This document shows, in pieces, positions 25,538 through 32,465 of a stretch of DNA of 64,000 bases. The translations under genes were made by a program, and so were the position numbers. Where the stretch lies: assembly GCF_001870735.1 (NCBI RefSeq), contig NZ_MORL01000007.1:248001-312000 (forward strand). The letters are read 5' to 3'. Below the pieces are notes generated by a model, which was not told where the DNA came from, did no database searches, and saw only the letters and a list, made by a program, of their open reading frames with translations. The stretch comes from Arsenicibacter rosenii (GTDB lineage Bacteria; Bacteroidota; Bacteroidia; Cytophagales; Spirosomataceae). Positions within the stretch are counted from its first letter, which is position 1; every line of letters starts with the position of its first letter.

Positions 25538-26332
25538 ATGAAGCCCGCTAAATATATCACCTTATTTGTATTCATTAATCTTTATGCTGCCCTGACGGGG
25601 TATGGCCAGCCGGATAAATCAAATCCACACGCCGAAGGCTTCGATCTGGCTGGTTCGGATGCCAAAGCTATTGAACTGGCTGATGGTGCCATGAAAGCCA
25701 TGGGCGGTCGTAAAGCCTGGGATAATACCCATTTTATCAGCTGGAATTTCTTTGGAAACCGCCGGCTGATCTGGGACAAGTGGCGGGGTAACGTCCGGAT
25801 CGACAACCTGAAAAACGATCAGACCGTTATTCTGAATATTTTTACCGATAAGGGCCGTGTTTTTAAAAACGGTGCTGAACTAACCGATGCCGACTCCGTG
25901 GCCAAATATGTCAAACAAGGAAAAGGCGCCTGGATCAATGATTCCTACTGGCTGGTAATGCCTTTCAAACTGAAAGATTCAGGGGTAACCCTGAAATACC
26001 TGGGCGAAGAAAATACGCAGGAAAACAAGCCGGCTGACGTCATTCAAATGACCTTTAAAAGCGTTGGTAATACGCCCGATAACAAATACAAAGTCTGGAT
26101 CGACAAGAGTACCCACCTTGTCTCACAGTGGGCTTACTTCCCGAAATTTACCGACGAAAAACCGGGCTTTATCCGCCCGTGGGGTGATTATCAGCGGCAT
26201 GGACAGATTCTGCTGGGCGGTGACCGTGGTGACCGCGATATCACCGATATTATGGTATTTACCGGGTTGCCGGGTGAGGTTTTTACGGATTTCCCGAGAA
26301 CCGATCTGACGCGGTATCCACAGGCAAAGTAA
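25538..26332 (+). CDS. Secreted protein with LolA-like beta architecture, family not certain
   Basis: About 264 residues. ATG at 25538 (MKPAKYITLFVFINLY) gives a signal peptide; the frame also opens upstream from 25499. The mature protein has repeated beta-strand segments such as KAMGGRKAWDNTHFISWNFFGNRRLIWDKWRGNVRID, KDSGVTLKYLGEEN, DVIQMTFKSVGNTPDNKYKVWIDKSTHLVSQWAYF and FTGLPGEVFTDFPRTDL. This resembles the LolA/LppX half-barrel proteins often called DUF6503-like in Bacteroidota. It lies between oxyR (divergent) and hemH (38-bp gap, same strand), so it may be co-transcribed with hemH. Function unknown. Confidence 0.55.
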   Translation: MKPAKYITLFVFINLYAALTGYGQPDKSNPHAEGFDLAGSDAKAIELADGAMKAMGGRKAWDNTHFISWNFFGNRRLIWDKWRGNVRIDNLKNDQTVILNIFTDKGRVFKNGAELTDADSVAKYVKQGKGAWINDSYWLVMPFKLKDSGVTLKYLGEENTQENKPADVIQMTFKSVGNTPDNKYKVWIDKSTHLVSQWAYFPKFTDEKPGFIRPWGDYQRHGQILLGGDRGDRDITDIMVFTGLPGEVFTDFPRTDLTRYPQAK

Positions 26333-26370
26333 TGAACTAATCAGCGCCTGGATACCTTATCTACATACGT

Positions 26371-27435
26371 ATGGAAGCTTCTGTTCTACAAAAACCTGCT
26401 GCAACTAAACAACTAGGAAAAACCGGCGTACTGCTGGTTAATTTAGGTACACCTGATAGCCCCTCGGTACCGGATGTACGCAAATACCTGCGTGAATTTC
26501 TGATGGACGGGCGGGTAATCGACATCCCGCTGATTCCCCGAACGTTGCTTGTAAACGGCATTATTGCCCCGTTTCGTGCGCCCAAATCAGCCAAAACCTA
26601 TCAGGAAGTCTGGACCGAAAACGGGTCCCCGCTGAAATATTACGGTGAAGTAGCCGAACGTGAACTGCAACGCGTGCTGGGCGATGAATTTGTGGTAAAA
26701 CTGGCCATGCGCTACCAGAGTCCGAGTATTCAGTCCGGGCTGGAAATCTTTCAAAAGCAGGGTCTTACCAAAATTATTGTTATTCCGTTTTTCCCGCAGT
26801 ATGCGTCGGCAACAACCGGTTCCATCCATGATAAGGTAATGGAAATTGTGCGGGAATGGCAGATCATTCCTGATCTTACCTTTGTCAGCAGCTTCTTGGA
26901 TCATCCGAAATTCATTGAAGGCTTCGTCCGGAATGCGCAGAAATTCATTCAGCAAACCGACTACGATCATTTTGTGTTCAGTTACCACGGCCTGCCCGAA
27001 CGGCAAATCCGCAAAGGTGACGTGACAAAGGGACAGGTGTGTAAGCTAGGCAGTTGCTGCGATTCGCTGAATGCGATGAACCAGTACTGCTATCGGGCAC
27101 AGTGTTTTGAAACGACGCGCCGTCTGGTGAAGCAGCTCGGTATACCTGAAGGCCAATACACCACCTGTTTTCAGTCACGCTTAGGTAAAGATCCGTGGAT
27201 TCAGCCGTATACCGAAGATCTGGTTAAAGAACTGCCCAAAAAAGGCATGAAGCGGGTGCTGGCGTTTTCCCCGGCCTTTGTCGCCGATTGTCTGGAGACA
27301 ACCATCGAAGTTGGGGAAGAATACAAGGAGCTCTTCGAAGAACACGGTGGCGAGCAGTGGGATCTTGTTGAAAGCCTGAACGATAGCCCCCTCTGGATTG
27401 AGCTGCTGGCCGATTTGGTTAAGTCGCGGGTATGA
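26371..27435 (+). CDS. hemH: Ferrochelatase
   Basis: This 354-residue enzyme inserts Fe2+ into protoporphyrin IX as the last step of haem synthesis. GVLLVNLGTPDSPSVPDVRKYLREFL at the start, FPQYASATTGS, the catalytic His in DHFVFSYHGLPERQIRKGD, and the VLAFSPAFVADCLETTIEVGEEY C-terminal region match the family. Four cysteines in CKLGSCCDS plus CYRAQCFETTR lie between, a site where some bacterial ferrochelatases carry an iron-sulphur cluster or disulphides. It follows the secreted hypothetical gene by 38 bp. Confidence 0.96.
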   Translation: MEASVLQKPAATKQLGKTGVLLVNLGTPDSPSVPDVRKYLREFLMDGRVIDIPLIPRTLLVNGIIAPFRAPKSAKTYQEVWTENGSPLKYYGEVAERELQRVLGDEFVVKLAMRYQSPSIQSGLEIFQKQGLTKIIVIPFFPQYASATTGSIHDKVMEIVREWQIIPDLTFVSSFLDHPKFIEGFVRNAQKFIQQTDYDHFVFSYHGLPERQIRKGDVTKGQVCKLGSCCDSLNAMNQYCYRAQCFETTRRLVKQLGIPEGQYTTCFQSRLGKDPWIQPYTEDLVKELPKKGMKRVLAFSPAFVADCLETTIEVGEEYKELFEEHGGEQWDLVESLNDSPLWIELLADLVKSRV

Positions 27436-27467
27436 CGTTTATTTCAGGTCTGTAACCCGCATGAAGC

Positions 27468-28042
27468 ATGGGAACTGCAATCAAAGACCGGAAAGCGTAT
27501 ATAAGCGTTGAGAAATACGTTTCCTTATTACGCGAATCGCAAACAAAATGGGAGTATGTCGATGGCCGGCTGTATGCATTTAAGCCTTGCTCTCCCAAAC
27601 ATAGCTTAATTGCGGCAAACATTACCGGCACTTTAGGCAATGCGCTCAAAAACGCCACTTGTCGTGTTTTTAATGCAAATCTTGTGATCGCAGTTTCAGA
27701 GACCCGGTACCTGTTTGCGGATGCCAGCGTGGTATGCGGGCCGGTAGAGACATTCGAGGTACATAAAAACGCCGTGAAGAACCCGACGCTTATTGTTGAG
27801 GTTATAAGGGGTACAACAAAGACAAAAAGTTTTTCCTTTATCAACAGATACCAACCTTTCGTGAGTATGTTCTGATTGACCAGGAGGAGCCAATCGTCAT
27901 TGTGCATTACAAAACCGATGCCCATTTGTGGCGTTATTCGGCCTATCAGAAAATGGATGATCTGATTTTACTGGAATCGATAGGTGTACAGATTCCGGTA
28001 TCGGAGATTTACGAAGGTGTTGAATTCAATGCTTCTGTTTAG
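27468..28042 (+). pseudogene. Uma2-family (PD-(D/E)XK) gene broken by a frameshift
   Basis: The start at 27468 encodes MGTAIKDRKAYISVEKYVSL with TKWEYVDGRLYAF, the Uma2 pattern (YVDG, SPKHSLIAANI, FADASVVCG). The frame runs to PTLIVEVIR near 27810 and is then lost. The +2 frame resumes KGYNKDKKFFLYQQIPTFRE with YVLIDQ and runs to TAG at 28042. In intact relatives the two parts read continuously as VEVLS-KG-KDKK-FLYQQIP, so a few bases, including the conserved LS, appear to be missing at the junction. Uma2 genes are abundant in Spirosoma-like genomes and often decay. Confidence 0.75.
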
Positions 28043-28053
28043 CTAAAAAATAA

Positions 28054-28075
28054 GGGCGGGTCGCAAGACCCGCCC
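28054..28075 (-). terminator. Terminator of the ahpD-like gene
   Basis: Arms GGGCGGGTC and GACCCGCCC with loop GCAA; the T-rich run TTATTTTTT follows on the minus strand. Confidence 0.85.
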
Positions 28076-28101
28076 TCTGCATATCCATACCGGCAGTAAG
28101 T

Positions 28102-28689
28102 TTACAGCACAGTAATCAATCCTTTAATCACAGCGCCTAAGCGGATGGCTTCGAAAACCCGTGCCTCGCTGGCTCCGTGCTTCAATACGCTGTCCTCATG
28201 GGACCGGACACACATTTCGCAACCGTTGATCGCCGAAACAACCAGGCTCATCAGTTCAAAGAACTCCTTGCCCAGCACGGGATTCATCATGATGCTCATC
28301 CGGATACCGGCCTGCGTGTTGTTATAATAGTCCTTACCAACAAAATGACGGAAGCGGTAGAAGACATTGTTGGTGCTCAGTAGCGACGTACACGCCAGTG
28401 TTTCCGCAATCTGTGCTTCCGTAGCACCCTCCTGACGGGCAGCCTCGCTCAGGGAGTCAATCAGGGGCTGGTGCTTTTCGTTGGCGGCTACCGAAAGTGC
28501 TAACAAACGCGCTTCTTTTTTACTCAGATGTTGGCCGCTGTTCAGTGCATTTCCGACGTTTATTTTCAGGTCGCGCAGAAACCGGCTGTCTGATTTGCTC
28601 AGCGAATCCAGAACCGGGAATTCAGCCGATGCCTCCAGACCTACCAGCCCAAGCAACGATACAACCGTTTCGTTTTGTGTTGAAACCAT
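28102..28689 (-). CDS. AhpD-family (carboxymuconolactone decarboxylase-like) alkylhydroperoxidase
   Basis: About 195 residues when started at ATG 28689 (MVSTQNETVVSL); the frame also opens at 28734, but that extension is a translation of a repeat. The CMD fold is shown by CEMCVRSHE (Cys157, Cys160, His164), the redox dyad and proton relay of AhpD proteins, with the helical region ETLACTSLLSTNNVFYRFRHFV before it. AhpD reduces AhpC in Mycobacterium; the AhpC gene is 128 bp upstream. A four-unit octamer repeat occupies the 5' leader of the gene. Confidence 0.85.
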   Translation of the reverse strand: MVSTQNETVVSLLGLVGLEASAEFPVLDSLSKSDSRFLRDLKINVGNALNSGQHLSKKEARLLALSVAANEKHQPLIDSLSEAARQEGATEAQIAETLACTSLLSTNNVFYRFRHFVGKDYYNNTQAGIRMSIMMNPVLGKEFFELMSLVVSAINGCEMCVRSHEDSVLKHGASEARVFEAIRLGAVIKGLITVL

Positions 28690-28691
28690 AC

Positions 28692-28723
28692 TAATTGAGT
28701 GATTGAGTAATTGAGCGGATGAG
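28692..28723 (-). repeat. Four-unit octamer repeat ahead of the ahpD-like start codon
   Basis: On the minus strand the units read CTCATCCG, CTCAATTA, CTCAATCA, CTCAATTA, then GT and the ATG at 28689. An almost identical four-unit array precedes the pseudouridine-synthase gene at 44144-44175. Confidence 0.8.
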
Positions 28724-28816
28724 TGAACGGACAACAGCCACGGGTATAAAAGAAATGTGAAAGAGTGCGGATTAACTTAATTAATAAGCAACTGCCACCC
28801 ATTCGCTCAATTTGAG

Positions 28817-29371
28817 TTATACGGTAAGCGTTTCCTGACCTTTAACCCAGTTACAAGGGCAAAGCTCATCAGTTTGCAGGGCGTCAAGCACACGCAGTAC
28901 TTCGTTTACGTTACGGCCTACTGACAGGTCGTTAACCGATACCCAGCGGACAATGCCTTGCGGATCAACGATGTAGGTTACGCGGTAAGCTACCTTCTCG
29001 TTTGCTTCCAGGATACCCAGTTCTTCGGCCAGTGACTTCGACGTATCGGCCAGCATCGGGAAACGCAGGCCACGCAGATCGTCGTGGTCTTTGCGCCATG
29101 CCAGGTGAACAAACTCGCTGTCGGTAGACGCACCGATCAGAACGGCGTCACGGTCAGCAAAGTCTTCGTATTTGCTGTTGAATTCAGCGATTTCTGTCGG
29201 GCAAACGAATGTGAAATCTTTCGGCCACCAGAACATAACCAGCCATTGGCCGTTTGCCTTGTGATCTTCAGAAGAGATTTCATAAAATTCGTTGCCTTTT
29301 TCGAGTGATACAACGGCTAATTTTTTGAACTCAGGAAACTGAGAACCAACTGAAACAATGTGATTTTTCAT
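28817..29371 (-). CDS. ahpC: AhpC-type peroxiredoxin
   Basis: This 184-residue thioredoxin-fold peroxidase has the peroxidatic Cys57 in FTFVCPTE and a C-terminal CPCNW motif (Cys171 and Cys173), the arrangement of mycobacterial-type AhpC that is reduced by AhpD rather than AhpF. The conserved WWPKD and GASTDSEFVHLAW segments are present. An AhpD-like gene follows downstream on the same strand, supporting the pairing. A possible OxyR-type palindrome lies upstream. Intact and of normal length. Confidence 0.93.
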   Translation of the reverse strand: MKNHIVSVGSQFPEFKKLAVVSLEKGNEFYEISSEDHKANGQWLVMFWWPKDFTFVCPTEIAEFNSKYEDFADRDAVLIGASTDSEFVHLAWRKDHDDLRGLRFPMLADTSKSLAEELGILEANEKVAYRVTYIVDPQGIVRWVSVNDLSVGRNVNEVLRVLDALQTDELCPCNWVKGQETLTV

Positions 29372-29381
29372 AGTTATCTAT
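29370..29381. promoter_or_regulatory. ATAG/CTAT palindrome at the ahpC start codon
   Basis: ATAGTTATCTAT is an imperfect palindrome overlapping the start codon of ahpC. A second, TCTATGAGTGATAGA, is at 29457-29471. Both use ATAG and CTAT halves as in the OxyR consensus, but the spacing differs from it. Weak evidence. Confidence 0.3.
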
Positions 29382-29415
29382 CAGATTGTATTGAATTGAA
29401 GCATATTCGACTGTA

Positions 29416-29423
29416 CAAAAATA
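29416..29423 (-). promoter_or_regulatory. Candidate -7 element of ahpC
   Basis: On the minus strand TATTTTTG matches TAnnTTTG about 45 nt before the ATG. No good -33 motif is seen, which would fit activator-dependent initiation. Confidence 0.35.
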
Positions 29424-29560
29424 AGTCATAACAAATCCGAAACCTTATCAATTCTGTCTATGAGTGATAGATAAAAACAGTCAGCTTCTAATAGTGAAAG
29501 CAAATGTTTGCAGGGTGCTATATATACCCGGGAGAATATGATTATTCGGATATAAAAAAA

Positions 29561-29585
29561 ATAGCCGGATGGTGTTTCCGGCTAT
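29561..29585 (-). terminator. Terminator of the HEPN-like gene
   Basis: Arms ATAGCCGGA and TCCGGCTAT with a 7-nt loop; on the minus strand TTTTTTTATA follows. Confidence 0.85.
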
Positions 29586-29609
29586 AGTTCTGATAAGAAT
29601 CATATTTTA

Positions 29610-30659
29610 TTAAGCAGCCATTCCGGGCATCATCCGGCCAATTTCGTGCTGTTTTGGCCCTTTTTCCGGGCTGCTGAGCATAGGCAGGATAACTGATTGA
29701 AGTCGTTCCCGCACAAAGTTTTCCTGTAAATAAGCCGGAAGTTTACTGATCAGCTGCTGATATACTTCGGCCCCTAGCGCCTTGGCAATGTAGACCTCGT
29801 GTACAGCATTGACATGCGCCACGATGTTTACCAGACTCTGGTGGAAAAGCCGCACATCAATAGAGGAATCTACGAATCGTTCGATCTCGCGGTTGTTCGA
29901 CGAAATACGTAACCGGCTGAGCAGATCGAAATAGGTTGTATAGCCAATCTGCCGGGCCAGTAGTTTGTATTGTTCCACGCCGAACTTCTGCAATACTTCG
30001 CCGGTACGTTCGCTCCGGAGGGCTGTTTTGGGGTTGTTCTGAATTATGGTCCGCAATGCCTTCACACGCTGATCACGGGTTGTTTTCAGAAATTGCGCCA
30101 CCTCGGCCTGGGCCTGATTTTCGCGGGAGGGCAGGGCCAGTTCCGGTTTATATCTGGCCATAGGTAACCGCTGAATCCGGTAACTGTTATATGGCCCCAA
30201 CGCATAGTACCCTACCGAAGCAGGATAAAAACCACGGACCACACTGCTGCCAATCCGTTTCCGGATCAGCTCTTCGTTGCTGACATGAATGCCCTGAACG
30301 GTCAAAAAAGCGCGGGCACTGAACAACACGCTGTAATAGGCCTGCGGAAATGTCCAGTGGAGGGAGCTTTGTAAATATTGCTCGTCGTTAACGACAGGGG
30401 TAATACGCAGCGCATACTCGGCACTCCAGCTGTTGAGTAGCAGCTTTTCGAGTGATTTACGCTGTTCATCCGTCACCGTCGATGTGAAATCCTGAAAAAC
30501 AGGGAATTTTATCAGCTCAAAGAGATCGTTCTGATGCTGGATATGGTAATCCATGGCAAAAAAATGGTTCAGAAACACCTGTGCCGGTATGCTCTTCCGC
30601 CAGTTTTCGTCCATGATCTGACCATTGGCCAGAGGCACTTGATTGTTTACTGTGTTCAT
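29610..30659 (-). CDS. Unrecognised protein with a HEPN-like helical segment
   Basis: This 349-residue soluble protein has no family I can name. Residues 103-123 (TFPQAYYSVLFSARAFLTVQG) look like the AYYA-F-AARALL helix of HEPN domains, but the catalytic RxxxxH motif of HEPN ribonucleases is not seen. The rest is helical and basic: NQAQAEVAQFLKTTRDQRVKALRTIIQ, KFGVEQYKLLARQIGY, and a C-terminal helical part with HVNAVHEVYIAKALG. It stands alone, with its own terminator, and is divergent from the OmpA-like gene. No signal peptide or membrane segment is present. The HEPN link is tentative. Confidence 0.45.
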   Translation of the reverse strand: MNTVNNQVPLANGQIMDENWRKSIPAQVFLNHFFAMDYHIQHQNDLFELIKFPVFQDFTSTVTDEQRKSLEKLLLNSWSAEYALRITPVVNDEQYLQSSLHWTFPQAYYSVLFSARAFLTVQGIHVSNEELIRKRIGSSVVRGFYPASVGYYALGPYNSYRIQRLPMARYKPELALPSRENQAQAEVAQFLKTTRDQRVKALRTIIQNNPKTALRSERTGEVLQKFGVEQYKLLARQIGYTTYFDLLSRLRISSNNREIERFVDSSIDVRLFHQSLVNIVAHVNAVHEVYIAKALGAEVYQQLISKLPAYLQENFVRERLQSVILPMLSSPEKGPKQHEIGRMMPGMAA

Positions 30660-30849
30660 CGCCAGAAGTATTGTTGTTTACCTATAAAATTAACAAAAAA
30701 ACGCGAAAAACTGTTCGGTTTCAGGGAATAAATATTTCTTTGTAATGTGCTGTTATACAGTTGGTTGTGTGTGGTTTTAGGGTCTTTTCCGGGCCTTGGT
30801 TCCGCCCGCTTAAAAACACTGGTATGCAGGCTGTACCGGCAAATCGCTA

Positions 30850-30857
30850 TATCTTTG
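30850..30857 (+). promoter_or_regulatory. Candidate -7 element of the OmpA-like gene
   Basis: TATCTTTG matches TAnnTTTG and lies 22 nt before the ATG at 30880. No clear -33 TTG is present. Confidence 0.35.
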
Positions 30858-30879
30858 ATTGACTAATCCGGAGCACAAT

Positions 30880-31587
30880 ATGAACAGGGTAATTTTCCGG
30901 AACTCAGCCCATACCATCGGTTGGTTCTGCTTATGGCTGATGGGATGGATACCGGTATCGGGTCAGAACGGGCAACCGTCGCTGGCGTCGGTTGAGGGGG
31001 TTATCGTAGACCGGCAAACAGGGCAACCTATTGCGTATGCAACTTTGTCGGTGCTGAATGAGCAAGGGCAAACCGTCGCGCGCCAGCAAACGCCGGTCAA
31101 CGGGACCTTCCGTGTCCGGCTCAGTCCGAAACAACGCTACACGGTTGACGTGCAGGCGGAGGGCTATCAAACAGAACAGGATGTGCTCGATTTTACAGTG
31201 CCTTATGTTAATCATGTGACCGGTAAACGGTTTAAGCTCTCGCCGGTTGCCCGCGTCTCCGGACCAATGACCGGTTCTTCGGCCCTTTCCGTCTATTTCA
31301 TGCCACGCAGCGCCGCTTTGACCACGGTGGCCGTTCAGGCCTTACAATCGCTTCTGACGCGGCTTCAGGGCTCAAAGGAGCAGGTTGTGCTTATCGGCTA
31401 TACCGACGGTCAGGGAGATGCAGTATTGAACGAGCTGTTGGCCGGTGACCGGGCAGAGGCTGTCCGGTCGTTTCTCATCGGAAACGGTATCCTGAATGAG
31501 CGTATCCGGATAAATCAGGCGGGTAACAAGGCTGATCTGAATACTGCCCTTCCTCAGAAACGACGGGTCGATATTGTGGTTGAGTAA
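30880..31587 (+). CDS. OmpA-like protein with carboxypeptidase-type regulatory domain
   Basis: About 235 residues from ATG 30880. After a signal/hydrophobic segment (TIGWFCLWLMGWIPVSG) comes a beta-sandwich of the carboxypeptidase-regulatory type (VEGVIVDRQTGQPIAYATLSVLNEQG, residues 40-120). An OmpA C-terminal domain follows: LSVYFMPRSAALTTVAVQALQSL, VVLIGYTDGQGD, NELLAGDRAEAVRSFLIGNGI, ending QKRRVDIVVE. OmpA domains bind peptidoglycan. The pair suggests an outer-membrane anchored or periplasmic structural protein. The stop is 11 bp from the convergent EamA gene, with a T-rich stretch between. Confidence 0.8.
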   Translation: MNRVIFRNSAHTIGWFCLWLMGWIPVSGQNGQPSLASVEGVIVDRQTGQPIAYATLSVLNEQGQTVARQQTPVNGTFRVRLSPKQRYTVDVQAEGYQTEQDVLDFTVPYVNHVTGKRFKLSPVARVSGPMTGSSALSVYFMPRSAALTTVAVQALQSLLTRLQGSKEQVVLIGYTDGQGDAVLNELLAGDRAEAVRSFLIGNGILNERIRINQAGNKADLNTALPQKRRVDIVVE

Positions 31588-31598
31588 CTTTTTTATTG

Positions 31599-32462
31599 TT
31601 ATTTTTTGCCCGTCCGCCCGAGCCACAATCCACCGATGACGAGCGCTGTACCGGCAACGGTATATACCGTAATGGGCTCATTCAGCAATAATGACGAATA
31701 AACAAAGCCAAAGATAGGGCAGAGAAACAGCCAGAGTGAGGCCTGCACCGCATCCTGCCGGACGAGGTAAAACCAAAGTTGCAGGGCTGCTACCGAAACC
31801 GGGATAATCAGCCACATCACCGACAGCCAGAACGTGGTATTGAACTGGCTTTGCCCGAAGTCGGCGGTCAGGAGAGTGACGGGCAGCAGGAGGATACCGC
31901 CGATGAATACCTGCCAGCCATTGATAACTACATTGGGCAGACGCCATTCGAAGCGGGCATAATAGACCGTAGCCAGTGAGACCGACACCATCGCGAAGAG
32001 CAGAATCAGCAGCCCCTCAACGGTGGCATAGGCTTTTTCGAGCAGCGGATAGGTCGCCACGGCCACGCCCAGCAGCCCGAGCAGCAGGCCCATACCTTCG
32101 TTCAGGCGCAGAGGCCGGCGCAGCCATATGGCCGACATCACCGAGATAAACAGCGGATTGGTAGCCGTTGAGAGGCTACCAATCCCTGCCGAAACCTGCT
32201 CAAGCGCGAGGACATACGCGCCGAGGTAAATCGTCGTATTCAGTAAGGCGAAGATCGTCAGCCGTTGCCATTCGGTCCGCGTTGGCCACGCGTTGTCATA
32301 CCGTTTGATGGCGTAGGCAAAGAGCAGCATGCCGCCTCCGGCAATGAAAAAACGGACATTGGCCAGAATAAACGGGTGCGCCACCTTGACCCCAAACTTG
32401 GTAGCTGCCGACGCCGACGCCCAGAGGGCAGCGAAGAGCAGGCCGGGAACAAGTTGTTTCAT
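31599..32462 (-). CDS. EamA/DMT-family transporter
   Basis: This 287-residue protein has ten hydrophobic helices in two EamA repeats. GLLFAALWASASAATKFGVKVAHPF and RFFIAGGGMLLFAYA mark the first half; SVSLATVYYARF, ISVMSAIWLRRPLRLNEGMGLLLGLLGVAVA and YSSLLLNEPITVYTVAGTALVIGGLWLG mark the second. Such transporters export amino acids or metabolites. The gene starts 3 bp after the nadE stop, so it is very probably co-transcribed and translationally coupled with nadE. Substrate unknown. Confidence 0.85.
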   Translation of the reverse strand: MKQLVPGLLFAALWASASAATKFGVKVAHPFILANVRFFIAGGGMLLFAYAIKRYDNAWPTRTEWQRLTIFALLNTTIYLGAYVLALEQVSAGIGSLSTATNPLFISVMSAIWLRRPLRLNEGMGLLLGLLGVAVATYPLLEKAYATVEGLLILLFAMVSVSLATVYYARFEWRLPNVVINGWQVFIGGILLLPVTLLTADFGQSQFNTTFWLSVMWLIIPVSVAALQLWFYLVRQDAVQASLWLFLCPIFGFVYSSLLLNEPITVYTVAGTALVIGGLWLGRTGKK

Positions 32463-32465
32463 GGG

